Positions 24,646-33,524 of a DNA stretch of 64,000 nt are shown here, piece after piece (positions within the stretch are counted from its first letter, which is position 1; each line of letters begins with the position of its first letter). Source of the stretch: an uncultured Ruminococcus sp. (GTDB taxonomy: Bacteria > Bacillota > Clostridia > Oscillospirales > Acutalibacteraceae); NCBI GenBank assembly GCA_902798365.1, contig CADBWP010000001.1, positions 39,344 to 103,343 on the forward strand. The letters are read 5' to 3'. The translations under genes were made by a program, and so were the position numbers. The notes beneath the pieces are model-generated. The model was not told where the DNA came from and searched no databases. It saw only the letters and a list, made by a program, of their open reading frames with translations.

Positions 24646-26127
24646 TTATTTCCGATACAGCCTTTCCGTCTCGTAGCACGGCTCCGTGGTCATTCTTATG
24701 CCGAGCTTTTTCAGCACCCTTGTGTCGGTGTCAGACAAGATGACCGTTGCGTGGGCTTCGGTGTCCTTGAGCTTTGGCACCTGCTCCATGGCTATTCTCG
24801 CGGTGGGGTTTGTCACCGCCGACATGGACAGGGCGATAAGCGTTTCGTCGGTGTGCAGGCGCGGATTGACCGAGCCGAGCGCATCGACCTTTAGCTTTTG
24901 TATTGGCTCTATTACCGTCGCCTCGAGGATGTCCATATCCTCGCGGATGTCTGCCAGCGCCTTGAGGGCGTTGAGCAGCATTGCCGAGCAGGCTCCGAAA
25001 AGGTTGGAGGTCTTGCCCGTGATTATCCTGCCGTCGGGCAGCTCTATCGCGGCTGCCGGAGCGCCCGTAATCTCAGCCTTCTCAAGCGAGTGAGCCACAA
25101 CTGCGCGGTCGGCGGTGGTGAGCCTGTTCTGCTTCATAAGCAGGCTTATCTTGTACGCCTCGTCGGGCAAGCCCACGCCCTTGGTCTGGTTTGCAAGGGC
25201 ATTGTAGTAGCGGCGGATTATCTCCTGATTGGCGGCGGCGCATACTATATCGTCGTCTATTATGCAGTTGCCCGCCATGTTTACGCCCATGTCGGTGGGC
25301 GACTTGTAGGGCGACGCGCCCAATATCTGCTCAAACATAGTGTTGAGCACAGGGAATATCTCGATGTCGCGATTATAATTTACGGTGGTCTTTCCGTAAG
25401 CCTCCAAATGGAAGGGGTCTATCATGTTGACGTCGTTGAGGTCTGCGGTGGCAGCCTCGTAAGCCACATTTACCGGGTGCTTAAGCGGCAGGTTCCATAT
25501 GGGGAAGGTCTCGAATTTTGCGTAGCCTGCCTTTATCCCGTGCTTGTGCTCGTGATAAAGCTGGGACAGACACACAGCCATCTTGCCCGAGCCGGGACCC
25601 GGAGCGGTGATGACCACAAGGCGGCGCGAGGTCTCCACATACTCGTTTTTTCCGTAGCCTCTGTCGCTCACTATAAGCTCAACGTCGGTGGGATAGTTCG
25701 GTATGGTGTAGTGGTGATACACGCCTATGCCGTTTTCCTTGAGCCTTTGCTCAAACTTTATCGCCGTGGGCTGGTCGGCAAAGCGCGTAAGCACCACGGA
25801 GTTTACAAGCAGTCCGCGGCTGCGGAACACGTCGATAAGGCGCAGCACGTCAAGGTCGTAGGTGATGCCCAGATCGCCGCGCACCTTGTTTTTTTCTATG
25901 TCGTCGGCGTTTATTACTATAACTATCTCTGCCTCGTCCTTAAGCTGCATCAGCATTTGCAGTTTTGAGTCGGGCTTAAAGCCGGGCAGCACGCGCGAGG
26001 CGTGGTAGTCGTCAAACAGCTTGCCGCCGAACTCCAGATAAAGCTTGTCGCCGAATTTGGCTATTCTGTCTCTGATGTGCTGAGACTGCATTTCAAGATA
26101 CTTTTTGTTGTCAAATCCTGTTTTCAT
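24646..26127 (-). CDS. DUF1846 (UPF0371) family protein
   Basis: The 493-residue protein matches the DUF1846 family, conserved across Firmicutes and of unknown cellular role. A Rossmann-like N-terminal half includes the nucleotide-type loop APGPGSGKMAVCLSQLYHE near residue 185; other conserved stretches are SPTDMGVNMAG and NPTARIAMEQVPKLK. The start at 26127 (MKTGFDNKKYLEMQ) has GGGAG at good spacing; the ATG two codons upstream is too close to it. It is a single gene, between a repeat on its 3' side and the thrH terminator. Confidence 0.9.
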   Translation of the reverse strand: MKTGFDNKKYLEMQSQHIRDRIAKFGDKLYLEFGGKLFDDYHASRVLPGFKPDSKLQMLMQLKDEAEIVIVINADDIEKNKVRGDLGITYDLDVLRLIDVFRSRGLLVNSVVLTRFADQPTAIKFEQRLKENGIGVYHHYTIPNYPTDVELIVSDRGYGKNEYVETSRRLVVITAPGPGSGKMAVCLSQLYHEHKHGIKAGYAKFETFPIWNLPLKHPVNVAYEAATADLNDVNMIDPFHLEAYGKTTVNYNRDIEIFPVLNTMFEQILGASPYKSPTDMGVNMAGNCIIDDDIVCAAANQEIIRRYYNALANQTKGVGLPDEAYKISLLMKQNRLTTADRAVVAHSLEKAEITGAPAAAIELPDGRIITGKTSNLFGACSAMLLNALKALADIREDMDILEATVIEPIQKLKVDALGSVNPRLHTDETLIALSMSAVTNPTARIAMEQVPKLKDTEAHATVILSDTDTRVLKKLGIRMTTEPCYETERLYRK

Positions 26128-26247
26128 ATCCATTCTCCCGTCATGCTCAATATGACACGACTGATTATAACACAATTCTTACGTTTAATAATGCACAATT
26201 AGAAATTAGGGAGTTTTTTGTAGGCGGTTATGATAACCGAACAAACG

Positions 26248-26290
26248 CAAAAACCGGACAGGAAGGCTTGTGAAAGCCCGCCTGCCCGGT
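26248..26290 (-). terminator. thrH terminator
   Basis: ACCGGACAGG (26253-26262) pairs with CCTGCCCGGT (26281-26290), with one mismatch; the minus strand continues into TTTTT. It belongs loosely to the GGTCGGG family. Confidence 0.75.
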
Positions 26291-26318
26291 CATTGATTAT
26301 CTTATCCGATCCAAGCAA

Positions 26319-26921
26319 TCAGTCCAGCACGGCTTTGATGGCGTCAAGCAGCTCGCCGTAGGTTTCAAAGGCGGGAATATCGGGGTTGTCCGCCTTTATC
26401 TTATCGGGGCTCTTGAACAAAAAGCCTGCCTTGCCTGCGCGTATCATGGCAAGGTCGTTGTAGCTGTCGCCCGAGGCAACGGTGTCGTAGCCAATGGACT
26501 GCAGCGCCTTGACTGTGGTGTATTTTGAGTTTTCCACGCGCATTTTGAAGTCGGTGACCTCGCCGTTTTCGGCAACAACAAGAGAGTTGCAGAAGATGGT
26601 GGGCATGCCGAGCTTTTTCATAAGCGGTGCGGCAAACTGAGTGAAGGTGTCGCTGATGATGATGACCTGGCACAGCGAACGGAGCTCGTCGAGAAACTCC
26701 TTTGCGCCGGGCATGGGGTCTATTGTGGCGATAACATCCTGTATCTCCTTAAGACCCAGACCGTGCTCCTTAAGAATGGCGAGTCTGTACCGCATAAGCT
26801 TGTCATAGTCGGGCTCGTCGCGCGTAGTTTTTTTAAGCTCCTCTATGCCGGTCGCCTTTGCGAACGCGATCCAGATCTCGGGAACAAGCACTCCCTCAAG
26901 GTCAAGACAGGTTATGGTCAT
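26319..26921 (-). CDS. thrH: ThrH-type phosphoserine phosphatase / homoserine phosphotransferase
   Basis: The 200-residue HAD-family enzyme has the nucleophile motif CLDLEGVLVPEIW, IISDTFTQF (motif II) and SGDSYNDLAM (motif IV), as in the bifunctional ThrH of Pseudomonas, which dephosphorylates phosphoserine and can phosphorylate homoserine. Length and the LEGVLVPE variant favour ThrH over SerB. The start at 26921 follows AAAGGAAG; an upstream open stretch is not supported. It lies 52 bases after prfB on the same strand and may be cotranscribed. Confidence 0.87.
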   Translation of the reverse strand: MTITCLDLEGVLVPEIWIAFAKATGIEELKKTTRDEPDYDKLMRYRLAILKEHGLGLKEIQDVIATIDPMPGAKEFLDELRSLCQVIIISDTFTQFAAPLMKKLGMPTIFCNSLVVAENGEVTDFKMRVENSKYTTVKALQSIGYDTVASGDSYNDLAMIRAGKAGFLFKSPDKIKADNPDIPAFETYGELLDAIKAVLD

Positions 26922-26972
26922 ATTTATCTTCCTTTCCGATCGTATGACATACATACGTGATTGATTACATAA

Positions 26973-28088
26973 TTATTGCAGCTCGCCGCGGCTTGCCGCC
27001 TTAAGATAGGCGTTGATGAAGCCGTCGAGATCGCCGTCCATTACAGCCTGGATGTTGCCTGTTTCGTAGCCCGTGCGGTGATCCTTTGCCATGGTGTAGG
27101 GCATGAACACATAGCTGCGTATCTGAGAGCCCCAGGTGATCTCCTTTTGAACGCCCTTGATGTCCTCGATTTTTTCGAGGTGCTCGCGCTCCTTGATCTC
27201 GACAAGCTTTGAGATAAGCATTTTCATTGCCACGTCGCGGTTTTGGTACTGGCTGCGCTCCACCTGGCTGGCAACAACTATGCCCGTGGGTATGTGGGTA
27301 AGACGAACGGCGGAGGAGGTTTTGTTAACCTTCTGACCGCCCGCGCCGCTTGCGCGATACACGTCCATTTTTATGTCCTCGGGGGCAATGTTCACCTCTA
27401 CCTTGTCGTCTATCTCGGGCATTACCTCAAGCGAAGAAAAGCTGGTGTGGCGGCGTCCCTGAGAATCGAACGGCGACACGCGCACCAAACGGTGAACGCC
27501 CGCCTCGCTTTTAAGATAGCCGTAGGCGTTTTCGCCCTCTATGAGCAGCACGGCGCTTTTGAGCCCTGCCTCGTCGCCGTCAAGGTAGTCAACCTCCTTT
27601 ACCTTGAAGCCGTGAGCCTCTGCCCAGCGGGTGTACATTCTGTAAAGCATCTCTGCCCAGTCCTGAGCCTCGGTGCCGCCTGAACCGGCATGGAAGGTGA
27701 GAATTGCGTTGTTTTTGTCGTATTCGCCGGTCAAAAGCGTTTGCAGGCGCTGCTTTTCAAGCTCCGCCTTAACGCCCTCGTATTCGCTTTGAGCCTCCTC
27801 AAGCAGGGAAAGATCCTCTTCCTCGTTGGCAAGCTCGATAAGCGCCTGGGCGTCCTCATACTTTGACACAAGACCCTCATAAGCCTCTACCTTGCCCTTT
27901 AGCGCGCCTGTTTTTTGCAGCACCTGCTGAGACTTTTCAACGTCGTCCCAAAAGCCGGGCTCGGTTGATTTAAGCTCGAGCTGCTGGATCTCGGAGAGCA
28001 TGCTTTTCATGCCCAGAGCGTCCGACAGATCGTCTATGTCGGGCTTGAGCGCCTGAAGGGATAGCATTAGTTCTTCAAACTGTACCAT
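26973..28088 (-). CDS. prfB: Peptide chain release factor 2, without programmed frameshift
   Basis: The 371-residue factor releases proteins at UGA and UAA. The codon-recognition motif SPF lies in VRVSPFDSQG and the peptidyl-hydrolysis motif in GAGGQKVNKT; an N-terminal coiled coil precedes them. In many bacteria prfB is interrupted near codon 26 by an in-frame UGA and needs a +1 shift; here the frame is continuous through the matching region (DDLSDALGMKSML), so that feedback is absent. The start at 28088 is preceded by AAGGA, which is part of a small ATCC-GAAA-GGAT hairpin. PrmC, which methylates the GGQ, is at 50086. Confidence 0.96.
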   Translation of the reverse strand: MVQFEELMLSLQALKPDIDDLSDALGMKSMLSEIQQLELKSTEPGFWDDVEKSQQVLQKTGALKGKVEAYEGLVSKYEDAQALIELANEEEDLSLLEEAQSEYEGVKAELEKQRLQTLLTGEYDKNNAILTFHAGSGGTEAQDWAEMLYRMYTRWAEAHGFKVKEVDYLDGDEAGLKSAVLLIEGENAYGYLKSEAGVHRLVRVSPFDSQGRRHTSFSSLEVMPEIDDKVEVNIAPEDIKMDVYRASGAGGQKVNKTSSAVRLTHIPTGIVVASQVERSQYQNRDVAMKMLISKLVEIKEREHLEKIEDIKGVQKEITWGSQIRSYVFMPYTMAKDHRTGYETGNIQAVMDGDLDGFINAYLKAASRGELQ

Positions 28089-28119
28089 GTATAACAATCC
28101 TTTCGGATAAAACTTTTCT

Positions 28120-28143
28120 GACGGGAAGCGTTATCTTCCCGAC
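28120..28143 (-). repeat. GGTCGGG-family hairpin in the prfB leader
   Basis: CGGGAAG (28122-28128) pairs with CTTCCCG (28135-28141). Unlike other copies it lies at the very 5' end of a transcript, just after the predicted start site near 28142. It is the shortest member of the family and may be coincidental. Confidence 0.45.
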
Positions 28144-28148
28144 TAAAT

Positions 28149-28177
28149 ATTATACCAAACTTAGCAACGCTTGTAAA
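28149..28177 (-). promoter_or_regulatory. prfB promoter
   Basis: Minus-strand TTTACA (28177-28172), 17 bases, TATAAT (28154-28149). Confidence 0.75.
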
Positions 28178-28200
28178 CTTTTATTTATTTTGAAAATTTG

Positions 28201-28229
28201 TTGCAATAGAGCGAAATTTTTGGTATAAT
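28201..28229 (+). promoter_or_regulatory. Promoter of the RING-like membrane protein and galU
   Basis: TTGCAA (28201-28206), 17 bases, TATAAT (28224-28229); GGAGGAG and the ATG at 28260 follow. Confidence 0.75.
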
Positions 28230-28259
28230 ATACAATGTATAATAAATTCGGAGGAGCTT

Positions 28260-29273
28260 ATGGAATTTACCGATTACAGCTGTCCCGTTTGCGGCGAACG
28301 CTTCAAGAACGGCGACGACGTTGTTGTATGCCCCGAATGCGGCGCTCCGCATCACAGGGAATGTTACGATAAAAATGGAAAATGCTTTTATGAGGACAGG
28401 CACTCTCAGGGCTTTTCGTTTGAAAAAAGCGAGGTCGGCGGCGATACCGAAGGCGCCGAACAGGAGTTTGACGTTGTGCTCTGCCCCAACTGCAAGGCCG
28501 AAAACGAGCGCACCGCGTTTTACTGCAAGTCCTGCGGAATGCCGCTGAACGAGCGCGACCGCGTTGAACCCGACAACGGCGGAAGGCAGACGCCTCCGGG
28601 CGGCTTTAACCGCGGCGCGGGAATGCCCTTTGGCTTTGGCGCTGCGGGAATGCCGGCTTATGACCCGCTGGCGGGGCTTAAAAACGACGATGAGCTTGCC
28701 GACGGCGTTACGGCAGGCGAAACGGCAAAGTATGTGGGAAAAAACACTCAGTATTATCTGACCGTGTTCAAAAATATCAAAACCGCCGACAAAAGCCGCT
28801 TTAACTTTTCGGCGTTTCTAACCTCGGGAGCTTACTTTATCTACAGAAAAATGACCGTGCCGGGCATCATCATATCCCTGCTGGTCATCGGGCTCACCGT
28901 AGGCTCTGCCTACATCATGATGTCAACAAACTGGATGTCGCACTATTCCTCCCTTGTCAACAGCATGTACAACGGCGAGCCTGCCAACCTGACGTCGTCC
29001 GATTATCTGTGGCTGCTGGTACCTGCCATAATGTCATTTTTGCGGCTTGTAATTATGATAATCTGCGGACTGACCGCCAACAGAAGCTATTACAGGCATT
29101 GCTGTGAAAAAATAAAAGAAATTAAACGTGAAGAAAACGAAACCGATGTTAACAAGGTGCTGGAGCAGCGCGGCGGAGTGAATCTGCCTATGGCGGCAAG
29201 CTTTTTGGCGGCTATCGTTGTTATCTATGAGATATGCAACTTTTTGCTCAACACCTCTATTATCGGCATTTAG
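28260..29273 (+). CDS. Prokaryotic RING-like zinc-finger membrane protein
   Basis: The 337-residue protein begins with a paired metal-site domain (about 8-45: CPVC, CPEC, HHREC) like the prokaryotic RING finger family 1, followed by a second ribbon (CPNC...CKSCGMP, about 77-97). After a Gly/Met/Pro-rich linker comes a membrane domain (about 185-335) with four predicted helices and FNFSAFLTSGAYFIYRKM, similar to DUF2628-type segments. The zinc domains face the cytoplasm. Function is unknown; a scaffold or adaptor is a guess. It is 9 bases upstream of galU and shares its promoter. Confidence 0.72.
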   Translation: MEFTDYSCPVCGERFKNGDDVVVCPECGAPHHRECYDKNGKCFYEDRHSQGFSFEKSEVGGDTEGAEQEFDVVLCPNCKAENERTAFYCKSCGMPLNERDRVEPDNGGRQTPPGGFNRGAGMPFGFGAAGMPAYDPLAGLKNDDELADGVTAGETAKYVGKNTQYYLTVFKNIKTADKSRFNFSAFLTSGAYFIYRKMTVPGIIISLLVIGLTVGSAYIMMSTNWMSHYSSLVNSMYNGEPANLTSSDYLWLLVPAIMSFLRLVIMIICGLTANRSYYRHCCEKIKEIKREENETDVNKVLEQRGGVNLPMAASFLAAIVVIYEICNFLLNTSIIGI

Positions 29274-29282
29274 GAGGACAAT

Positions 29283-30158
29283 ATGAAAATTACAAAGGCA
29301 GTAATTCCCGCGGCGGGCTTCGGCACAAGAGTTTTGCCTGCCACCAAGAGCTTTCCCAAGGAAATGTTTCCGATAGTGGATAAGCCCACCATACAGTACA
29401 TTGTTGAGGAAGCGGTTGCAGCGGGCATAACCGACATACTCATCATCACCAACCGCGGCAAGGGTCTGATAGCAGATCACTTTGACCGCTCACCCGAGCT
29501 GGAGCAGATCCTTGAAAAGAGCGGCAAAACCGATTTTCTCAATGTTGTGAGGAGCATTTCGGAGCTTGCCAACATCAACTTCATCCGCCAAAAGGAGATG
29601 AAGGGCTTGGGTCACGCCGTGCTCAAGGCGAAGTCGTTTGTGGGCAACGAGCCGTTTGCGGTGCTGTTCGGCGACGGCGTTATCATCAGCAAAAAGCCCG
29701 CCATAAAGCAGCTTATCGACCATTACGGCGAGTTTGGCGAGGGCGTTGTGGGCGTAAAAAAGGTGCCCGAAAAGGACATTCACAAGTACGGCTCGCTTAA
29801 GGTGGAAAACCTTCACGACAACGTGTTCAAGTGCACCGACATGAAGGAGAAGCCGCAGACCCCCGAGGAGGTGCTGTCGCTGTATTCCATCATAGACCGC
29901 TGTGTGCTGCCGCCCGGAATCTTTGAGATTCTGGAGCGCACCAAGCCCGGCATAGGCGGCGAGATTCAGCTTACCGACGCAATGCGCGAGATTGCCGTGA
30001 CACGCGGCATGACAGCCGTTGAGTTTGAGGGCACGCGATATGACATGGGCAACAAGTTCGGCATTTTACAGGCGCAGATAGAGGTTGGGCTTGAACACCC
30101 CGAAACAAGCGCGCAGCTTAAGGAGTACATAAAAACTCTGGCAAAAGAGCTTGATTAA
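29283..30158 (+). CDS. galU: UTP-glucose-1-phosphate uridylyltransferase
   Basis: The 291-residue enzyme makes UDP-glucose from glucose-1-phosphate and UTP, a precursor for surface glycans and teichoic acid glycosylation. The nucleotide-binding start KAVIPAAGFGTRVLPATKS, then FPKEMFPIVDKP, FGDGVI and GGEIQLTDA are diagnostic. AGGAGG precedes the ATG. It is the second gene after the RING-like protein, and a strong terminator follows 12 bases later. Confidence 0.97.
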   Translation: MKITKAVIPAAGFGTRVLPATKSFPKEMFPIVDKPTIQYIVEEAVAAGITDILIITNRGKGLIADHFDRSPELEQILEKSGKTDFLNVVRSISELANINFIRQKEMKGLGHAVLKAKSFVGNEPFAVLFGDGVIISKKPAIKQLIDHYGEFGEGVVGVKKVPEKDIHKYGSLKVENLHDNVFKCTDMKEKPQTPEEVLSLYSIIDRCVLPPGIFEILERTKPGIGGEIQLTDAMREIAVTRGMTAVEFEGTRYDMGNKFGILQAQIEVGLEHPETSAQLKEYIKTLAKELD

Positions 30159-30169
30159 CAACAAATAAT

Positions 30170-30219
30170 ACCGGTCGGGAGGAATTGTTTCCAAGCAGAA
30201 ACGTCTCTTCCCGGCCGGT
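30170..30219. terminator. galU terminator, GGTCGGG family
   Basis: ACCGGTCGGGA (30170-30180) pairs with TCCCGGCCGGT (30209-30219), then TGTTTTTC. Also faces the convergent histidinol phosphatase. Confidence 0.85.
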
Positions 30220-30241
30220 TGTTTTTCTATTCTCTGTTATC

Positions 30242-31063
30242 TCATTCTATCTCTATCATCACGGGCTCGTGATCCTCATATATGGCATACGAATCAAAGC
30301 CTGCCGCCTTTGCAACCTCTATCCCCTCTTTTATGCCCACGCCAACCATGTCGGCGCTGTGGGCGTCGGTGCCTATGGTGATAAGCCTGCCGCCAAGCTC
30401 GCGGTAGCGGCGCACAAGCGGAAGGCTCGGCAGGGTGGTTTTCAGCTCGCGGAACAAGCCCTGAACATTGATTTCAAGGGCTTTATTATTCTCAATAAGA
30501 ATTTTGAATATTCTGTCTATGCTGTCGGAATGAACCGACAGGTCGGGCATTTTGCCCGTGCCCTTAAAAATATAGCGCAAAGGGTATGTAAGGTGCGAAA
30601 GGCTGTCAAAGTGCGGAAATGCCGCAACCTGCTCAAGCTCGGCAAAATACAGCGCAAGCAGCCCGTCAATATCAACGCCGCTGTAGTTCATGTAGTAAAA
30701 GTCCTGCATGTTGCGGATGTTGTGCACCGAGGCGAGCACAAAGTCATATTCGCCGTAGGACAGGGCGCGCGCCGTGCCGTCGGGTTCGTCAAGCGGCTCG
30801 CCCAGCTCGAGCCCGCGTATCACCCTGAGCTGCCCCGCGTATTTTTCCCTTGCGGCTGCCGTGTCGGCTATCGACTGCGGTATAAGACGGTCAAAGCAGC
30901 CGAATTCGCAGTCGTCGCCGAAGCGGATAAACGGCGCCTCGCAATGGTCGGTGATTGCAACGGCGTACAGTCCCCTTTCGATTGCCGCTCGGCAAATGTC
31001 GTCAACGGAGCTTTTGGCGTCGAAGGAGTTGTTTGAATGTGTGTGAAGGTCGCAAATTTTCAT
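30242..31063 (-). CDS. Histidinol-phosphatase-like PHP hydrolase
   Basis: The 273-residue PHP-family protein has CDLHTHSNNSFDAK at its start, AITDHCE, RGLELGE, HNIRN and GTDAHSADMVG, the metal ligands of HisJ/HisK-type histidinol phosphatases. That enzyme performs the penultimate dephosphorylation in histidine synthesis. No other his gene is in view, so another phosphate ester is possible. It is a single gene on the minus strand, convergent with galU. Confidence 0.82.
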   Translation of the reverse strand: MKICDLHTHSNNSFDAKSSVDDICRAAIERGLYAVAITDHCEAPFIRFGDDCEFGCFDRLIPQSIADTAAAREKYAGQLRVIRGLELGEPLDEPDGTARALSYGEYDFVLASVHNIRNMQDFYYMNYSGVDIDGLLALYFAELEQVAAFPHFDSLSHLTYPLRYIFKGTGKMPDLSVHSDSIDRIFKILIENNKALEINVQGLFRELKTTLPSLPLVRRYRELGGRLITIGTDAHSADMVGVGIKEGIEVAKAAGFDSYAIYEDHEPVMIEIE

Positions 31064-31132
31064 TTCGGTATGTCCTTTTGATCAATAATAAAAAAATAAT
31101 AGCATAACACGGATATTTATGCAAGATTTAAC

Positions 31133-31161
31133 TTTACTTTGACGTGAAAAAATTATATAAT
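31133..31161 (+). promoter_or_regulatory. Promoter of the ACT/DUF711 operon
   Basis: TTTACT (31133-31138), 17 bases, TATAAT (31156-31161). A leader of about 50 bases with a TGCCG/CGGCA hairpin precedes the first gene. Confidence 0.6.
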
Positions 31162-31214
31162 TAAGGCGATTTATCTGCCGTGCCCTTTGCGGCACCGCAA
31201 TACGGAGGTTTATT

Positions 31215-31484
31215 ATGAGAGCTATCATTACGGTAATAGGCAAGGACGCCGTGGGCATACTGGCAAAGGTATCCAACGCCTGCGCCGACGCCAATGTGAA
31301 TATTGTTGAGGTGACGCAAAGCGTGCTTCAGGATATGTTTGCCATGATAATGCTTGCCGAGATCGGTCAGAGCAACGTGGGCTTTGAGCAGTTGAGAGAG
31401 AGCCTTAACAAGGTGGGCGAATCAACGGGAACGAAGATACACCTTATGCACGAGGACATCTTTAACAGCATGCACAAAATCTGA
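31215..31484 (+). CDS. ACT domain protein (UPF0237 family)
   Basis: The 89-residue protein is a single ACT domain (MRAIITVIGKDAVGILAKVS), related to the N-terminal half of GcvR-type regulators. ACT domains usually bind amino acids and control partner proteins. It precedes the DUF711 gene by 18 bases, a gene pair kept together in many Firmicutes and archaea, which suggests that it senses a ligand for that partner. GGAGG precedes the ATG. Confidence 0.93.
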   Translation: MRAIITVIGKDAVGILAKVSNACADANVNIVEVTQSVLQDMFAMIMLAEIGQSNVGFEQLRESLNKVGESTGTKIHLMHEDIFNSMHKI

Positions 31485-31502
31485 ATTTGAGAGGTACGGC
31501 TT

Positions 31503-32864
31503 ATGCTTGAAACCAAAGACATACTCGAAACCATAAACATGATAGACAACGAAAACCTTGACGTGAGAACCATCACCATGGGCATTTCGCTGCTTGACTG
31601 CCTGGACGAGGACATTGACAAGGCGTGCACCAAGGTTTATGACAAGATATGCCGCAGCGCAAAGGACTTGGTTCGCACGGGCGAGGACATTGAAAAACAG
31701 TACGGCATACCCATAATCAACAAGAGGATATCCGTTACCCCCATAGGCATGGTGGCGGCTCCGTGTCAAAGCAAGAACGCGGTAAAATTCGCCCACACGC
31801 TCGACTACGCCGCAAAGGAGCTTGGCGTTAACTTTATCGGCGGCTACTCGGCTTTGGTTCACAAGGGCTTTTCAAGCGGCGACTACGCGGTGATAGAAAG
31901 TATTCCGCAGGCGCTCAGCGAGACCGACTATGTGTGCTCGTCGGTGAACATAGGCTCTACCAAGGCGGGCATAAACATGGACGCCGTGCGCATGATGGGC
32001 AAAATAGTTAAAAACACCGCCGAGGTGACCGCCGACCGCAACTGCATAGGCGCGGCAAAGCTTGTGGTGTTCTGCAACGCTCCCGAGGACAACCCCTTTA
32101 TGGCAGGCGCGTTCCACGGAGTGGGAGAAGCCGACACCGTAATTAACGTGGGCGTTTCGGGTCCCGGAGTTGTGCGAGCCGCTCTTGCCAAGGACGGCGC
32201 AGGCAAGGATATTACCGAGATAGCCGACATGGTGAAGAAAACCGCCTTTAAAATAACGCGCATGGGACAGCTTGTGGCAAAGGAAGCCAGCAGGCGGCTG
32301 TGCGTGCCGTTCGGCATAGTCGATCTTTCGCTCGCCCCCACCCCTGCCGTGGGCGACAGCGTGGCATATATTCTTGAAGAAATGGGTCTTGAAAAATGCG
32401 GCTGCCACGGCACCACCGCGGCTCTTGCCCTGCTTAACGACGCGGTTAAAAAGGGCGGCGTAATGGCGTCGAGCCACGTGGGCGGACTGAGCGGAGCGTT
32501 TATACCCGTTTCGGAGGACGCCGGCATGATAGCCGCGGCGCAAAGCGGTCATTTAGACATTACAAAGCTTGAGAGCATGACAGCCGTGTGCTCGGTAGGT
32601 CTTGACATGATAGTTGTGCCGGGCGACATAACCGCCGAGACAATATCCGCAATTATAGCGGACGAGGCGGCAATAGGCATGGTAAACTCGAAAACCACCG
32701 CCGTAAGGCTTATTCCTGCGATAGGAAGAAAGGCAGGCGACGTGCTCGAATTCGGCGGACTGCTTGGCTCGGGTCCCGTTATGCCCGTGAGGCTCGGCTC
32801 GCCCGAGGTGTTTATCAACCGCGGCGGAAGGATCCCCGCGCCGATACAGGCATTGAAAAATTAA
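31503..32864 (+). CDS. DUF711 (UPF0210/PFL) family protein
   Basis: The 453-residue protein matches UPF0210 throughout: [11 protein letters not shown] near residue 25, [32 protein letters not shown] and [19 protein letters not shown]. The family is structurally related to glycyl-radical (pyruvate formate-lyase-like) folds, but I see no conserved C-terminal glycyl-radical motif, so a radical reaction is not supported. Physiological role unknown. It is in operon with the ACT-domain gene and followed by a terminator. Confidence 0.92.
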   Translation: MLETKDILETINMIDNENLDVRTITMGISLLDCLDEDIDKACTKVYDKICRSAKDLVRTGEDIEKQYGIPIINKRISVTPIGMVAAPCQSKNAVKFAHTLDYAAKELGVNFIGGYSALVHKGFSSGDYAVIESIPQALSETDYVCSSVNIGSTKAGINMDAVRMMGKIVKNTAEVTADRNCIGAAKLVVFCNAPEDNPFMAGAFHGVGEADTVINVGVSGPGVVRAALAKDGAGKDITEIADMVKKTAFKITRMGQLVAKEASRRLCVPFGIVDLSLAPTPAVGDSVAYILEEMGLEKCGCHGTTAALALLNDAVKKGGVMASSHVGGLSGAFIPVSEDAGMIAAAQSGHLDITKLESMTAVCSVGLDMIVVPGDITAETISAIIADEAAIGMVNSKTTAVRLIPAIGRKAGDVLEFGGLLGSGPVMPVRLGSPEVFINRGGRIPAPIQALKN

Positions 32865-32888
32865 CGTGAATATATAAAAACAGTAAAA

Positions 32889-32933
32889 GGTCGGGAAGAA
32901 ACGTTTTTCATTGGAAAAGCTTTCTTCCCGACC
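32889..32933. terminator. Terminator after DUF711, GGTCGGG family
   Basis: GGTCGGGAAGAAA pairs with TTTCTTCCCGACC, 13 perfect pairs extended by a TTTTT/AAAA inner stem, then GGTTTTTT. The reverse complement of this 45-base unit recurs at 34013-34057 with only two differences. Confidence 0.88.
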
Positions 32934-32964
32934 GGTTTTTTATTTATTTGGTTTTATCTTACTG

Positions 32965-33524
32965 TCAGTTGATAAGGATGGTTGCCGTAACGCCGTCGGT
33001 GTTGCCGTAACCCGCATTATAGCGGATATTGCCGCCGCTCATGATAAAGTTGGAATTTGCGCCGTTAACGGAAACGGCGCCGTTGTTAGCGACGTTTCCC
33101 TCGATGTTACCGTTCTTCAGCTCGAAGGTGCCGGCTGTGATGTTAACGCCGCCGCCGTTGCCGGTGGTGTTGCCGCCGGTGATCGCGCCGGTCGTACCGC
33201 AGTCATAAACGGTGAGCTTTGTGTTAGCGTTATTAATAAGGATAACGCTGCCGTTTGAACCCGCATAGCTGATCGTATGTCCGTTAAGACAGAGGTTTGT
33301 TTCGCCTGTCGGAACAGTCCATGTGGCGGAAATCGTCACATCATCTGTCAGGTAATAGTTGCCTGCGGTTGTCGGCAGGCTTGTTGTGCTTTCCCACGGC
33401 TCAAAGGTAATGTCGTCGTGGGTGTGGGTGGTTGCGCTTGCCGAGATCGGAACGATCGCAAACAGGCTGACAACCATCAGTATCGACAATAAGATACTGA
33501 TCGGTTATTTGTTTTGGAAATCAT
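32965..33524 (-). pseudogene. Frameshifted and truncated secreted surface protein
   Basis: An ATG at 33524 has the ribosome binding site GAGGAGGAA and starts MISKTN, but that frame stops after 15 codons. One missing base after codon 6 would join it to the frame reading PISILLSILMVVSLFAIV, a typical signal peptide, and then about 155 residues with THTHDDITFEPWEST and LPTTAGNYYLTDDV, as in the N-termini of large clostridial beta-helix surface proteins. The reading ends at 32965 after Asn/Gly-rich repeats (GGNTTGNGGGVNITAG) that normally continue for hundreds of residues. Both a frameshift and a 3' truncation are therefore present. A TTG at 33489 could still give a short secreted product. Confidence 0.65.

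Noticed and set aside
24898-25968. Plus-strand open frame of 356 codons opposite the DUF1846 gene
   Set aside because: Antisense shadow; no ribosome binding site or recognisable domain.
31503-32864. DUF711 protein as an active glycyl-radical enzyme
   Set aside because: The fold is related to pyruvate formate-lyase, but I see no glycyl-radical motif near the C-terminus and no activating radical SAM gene nearby.
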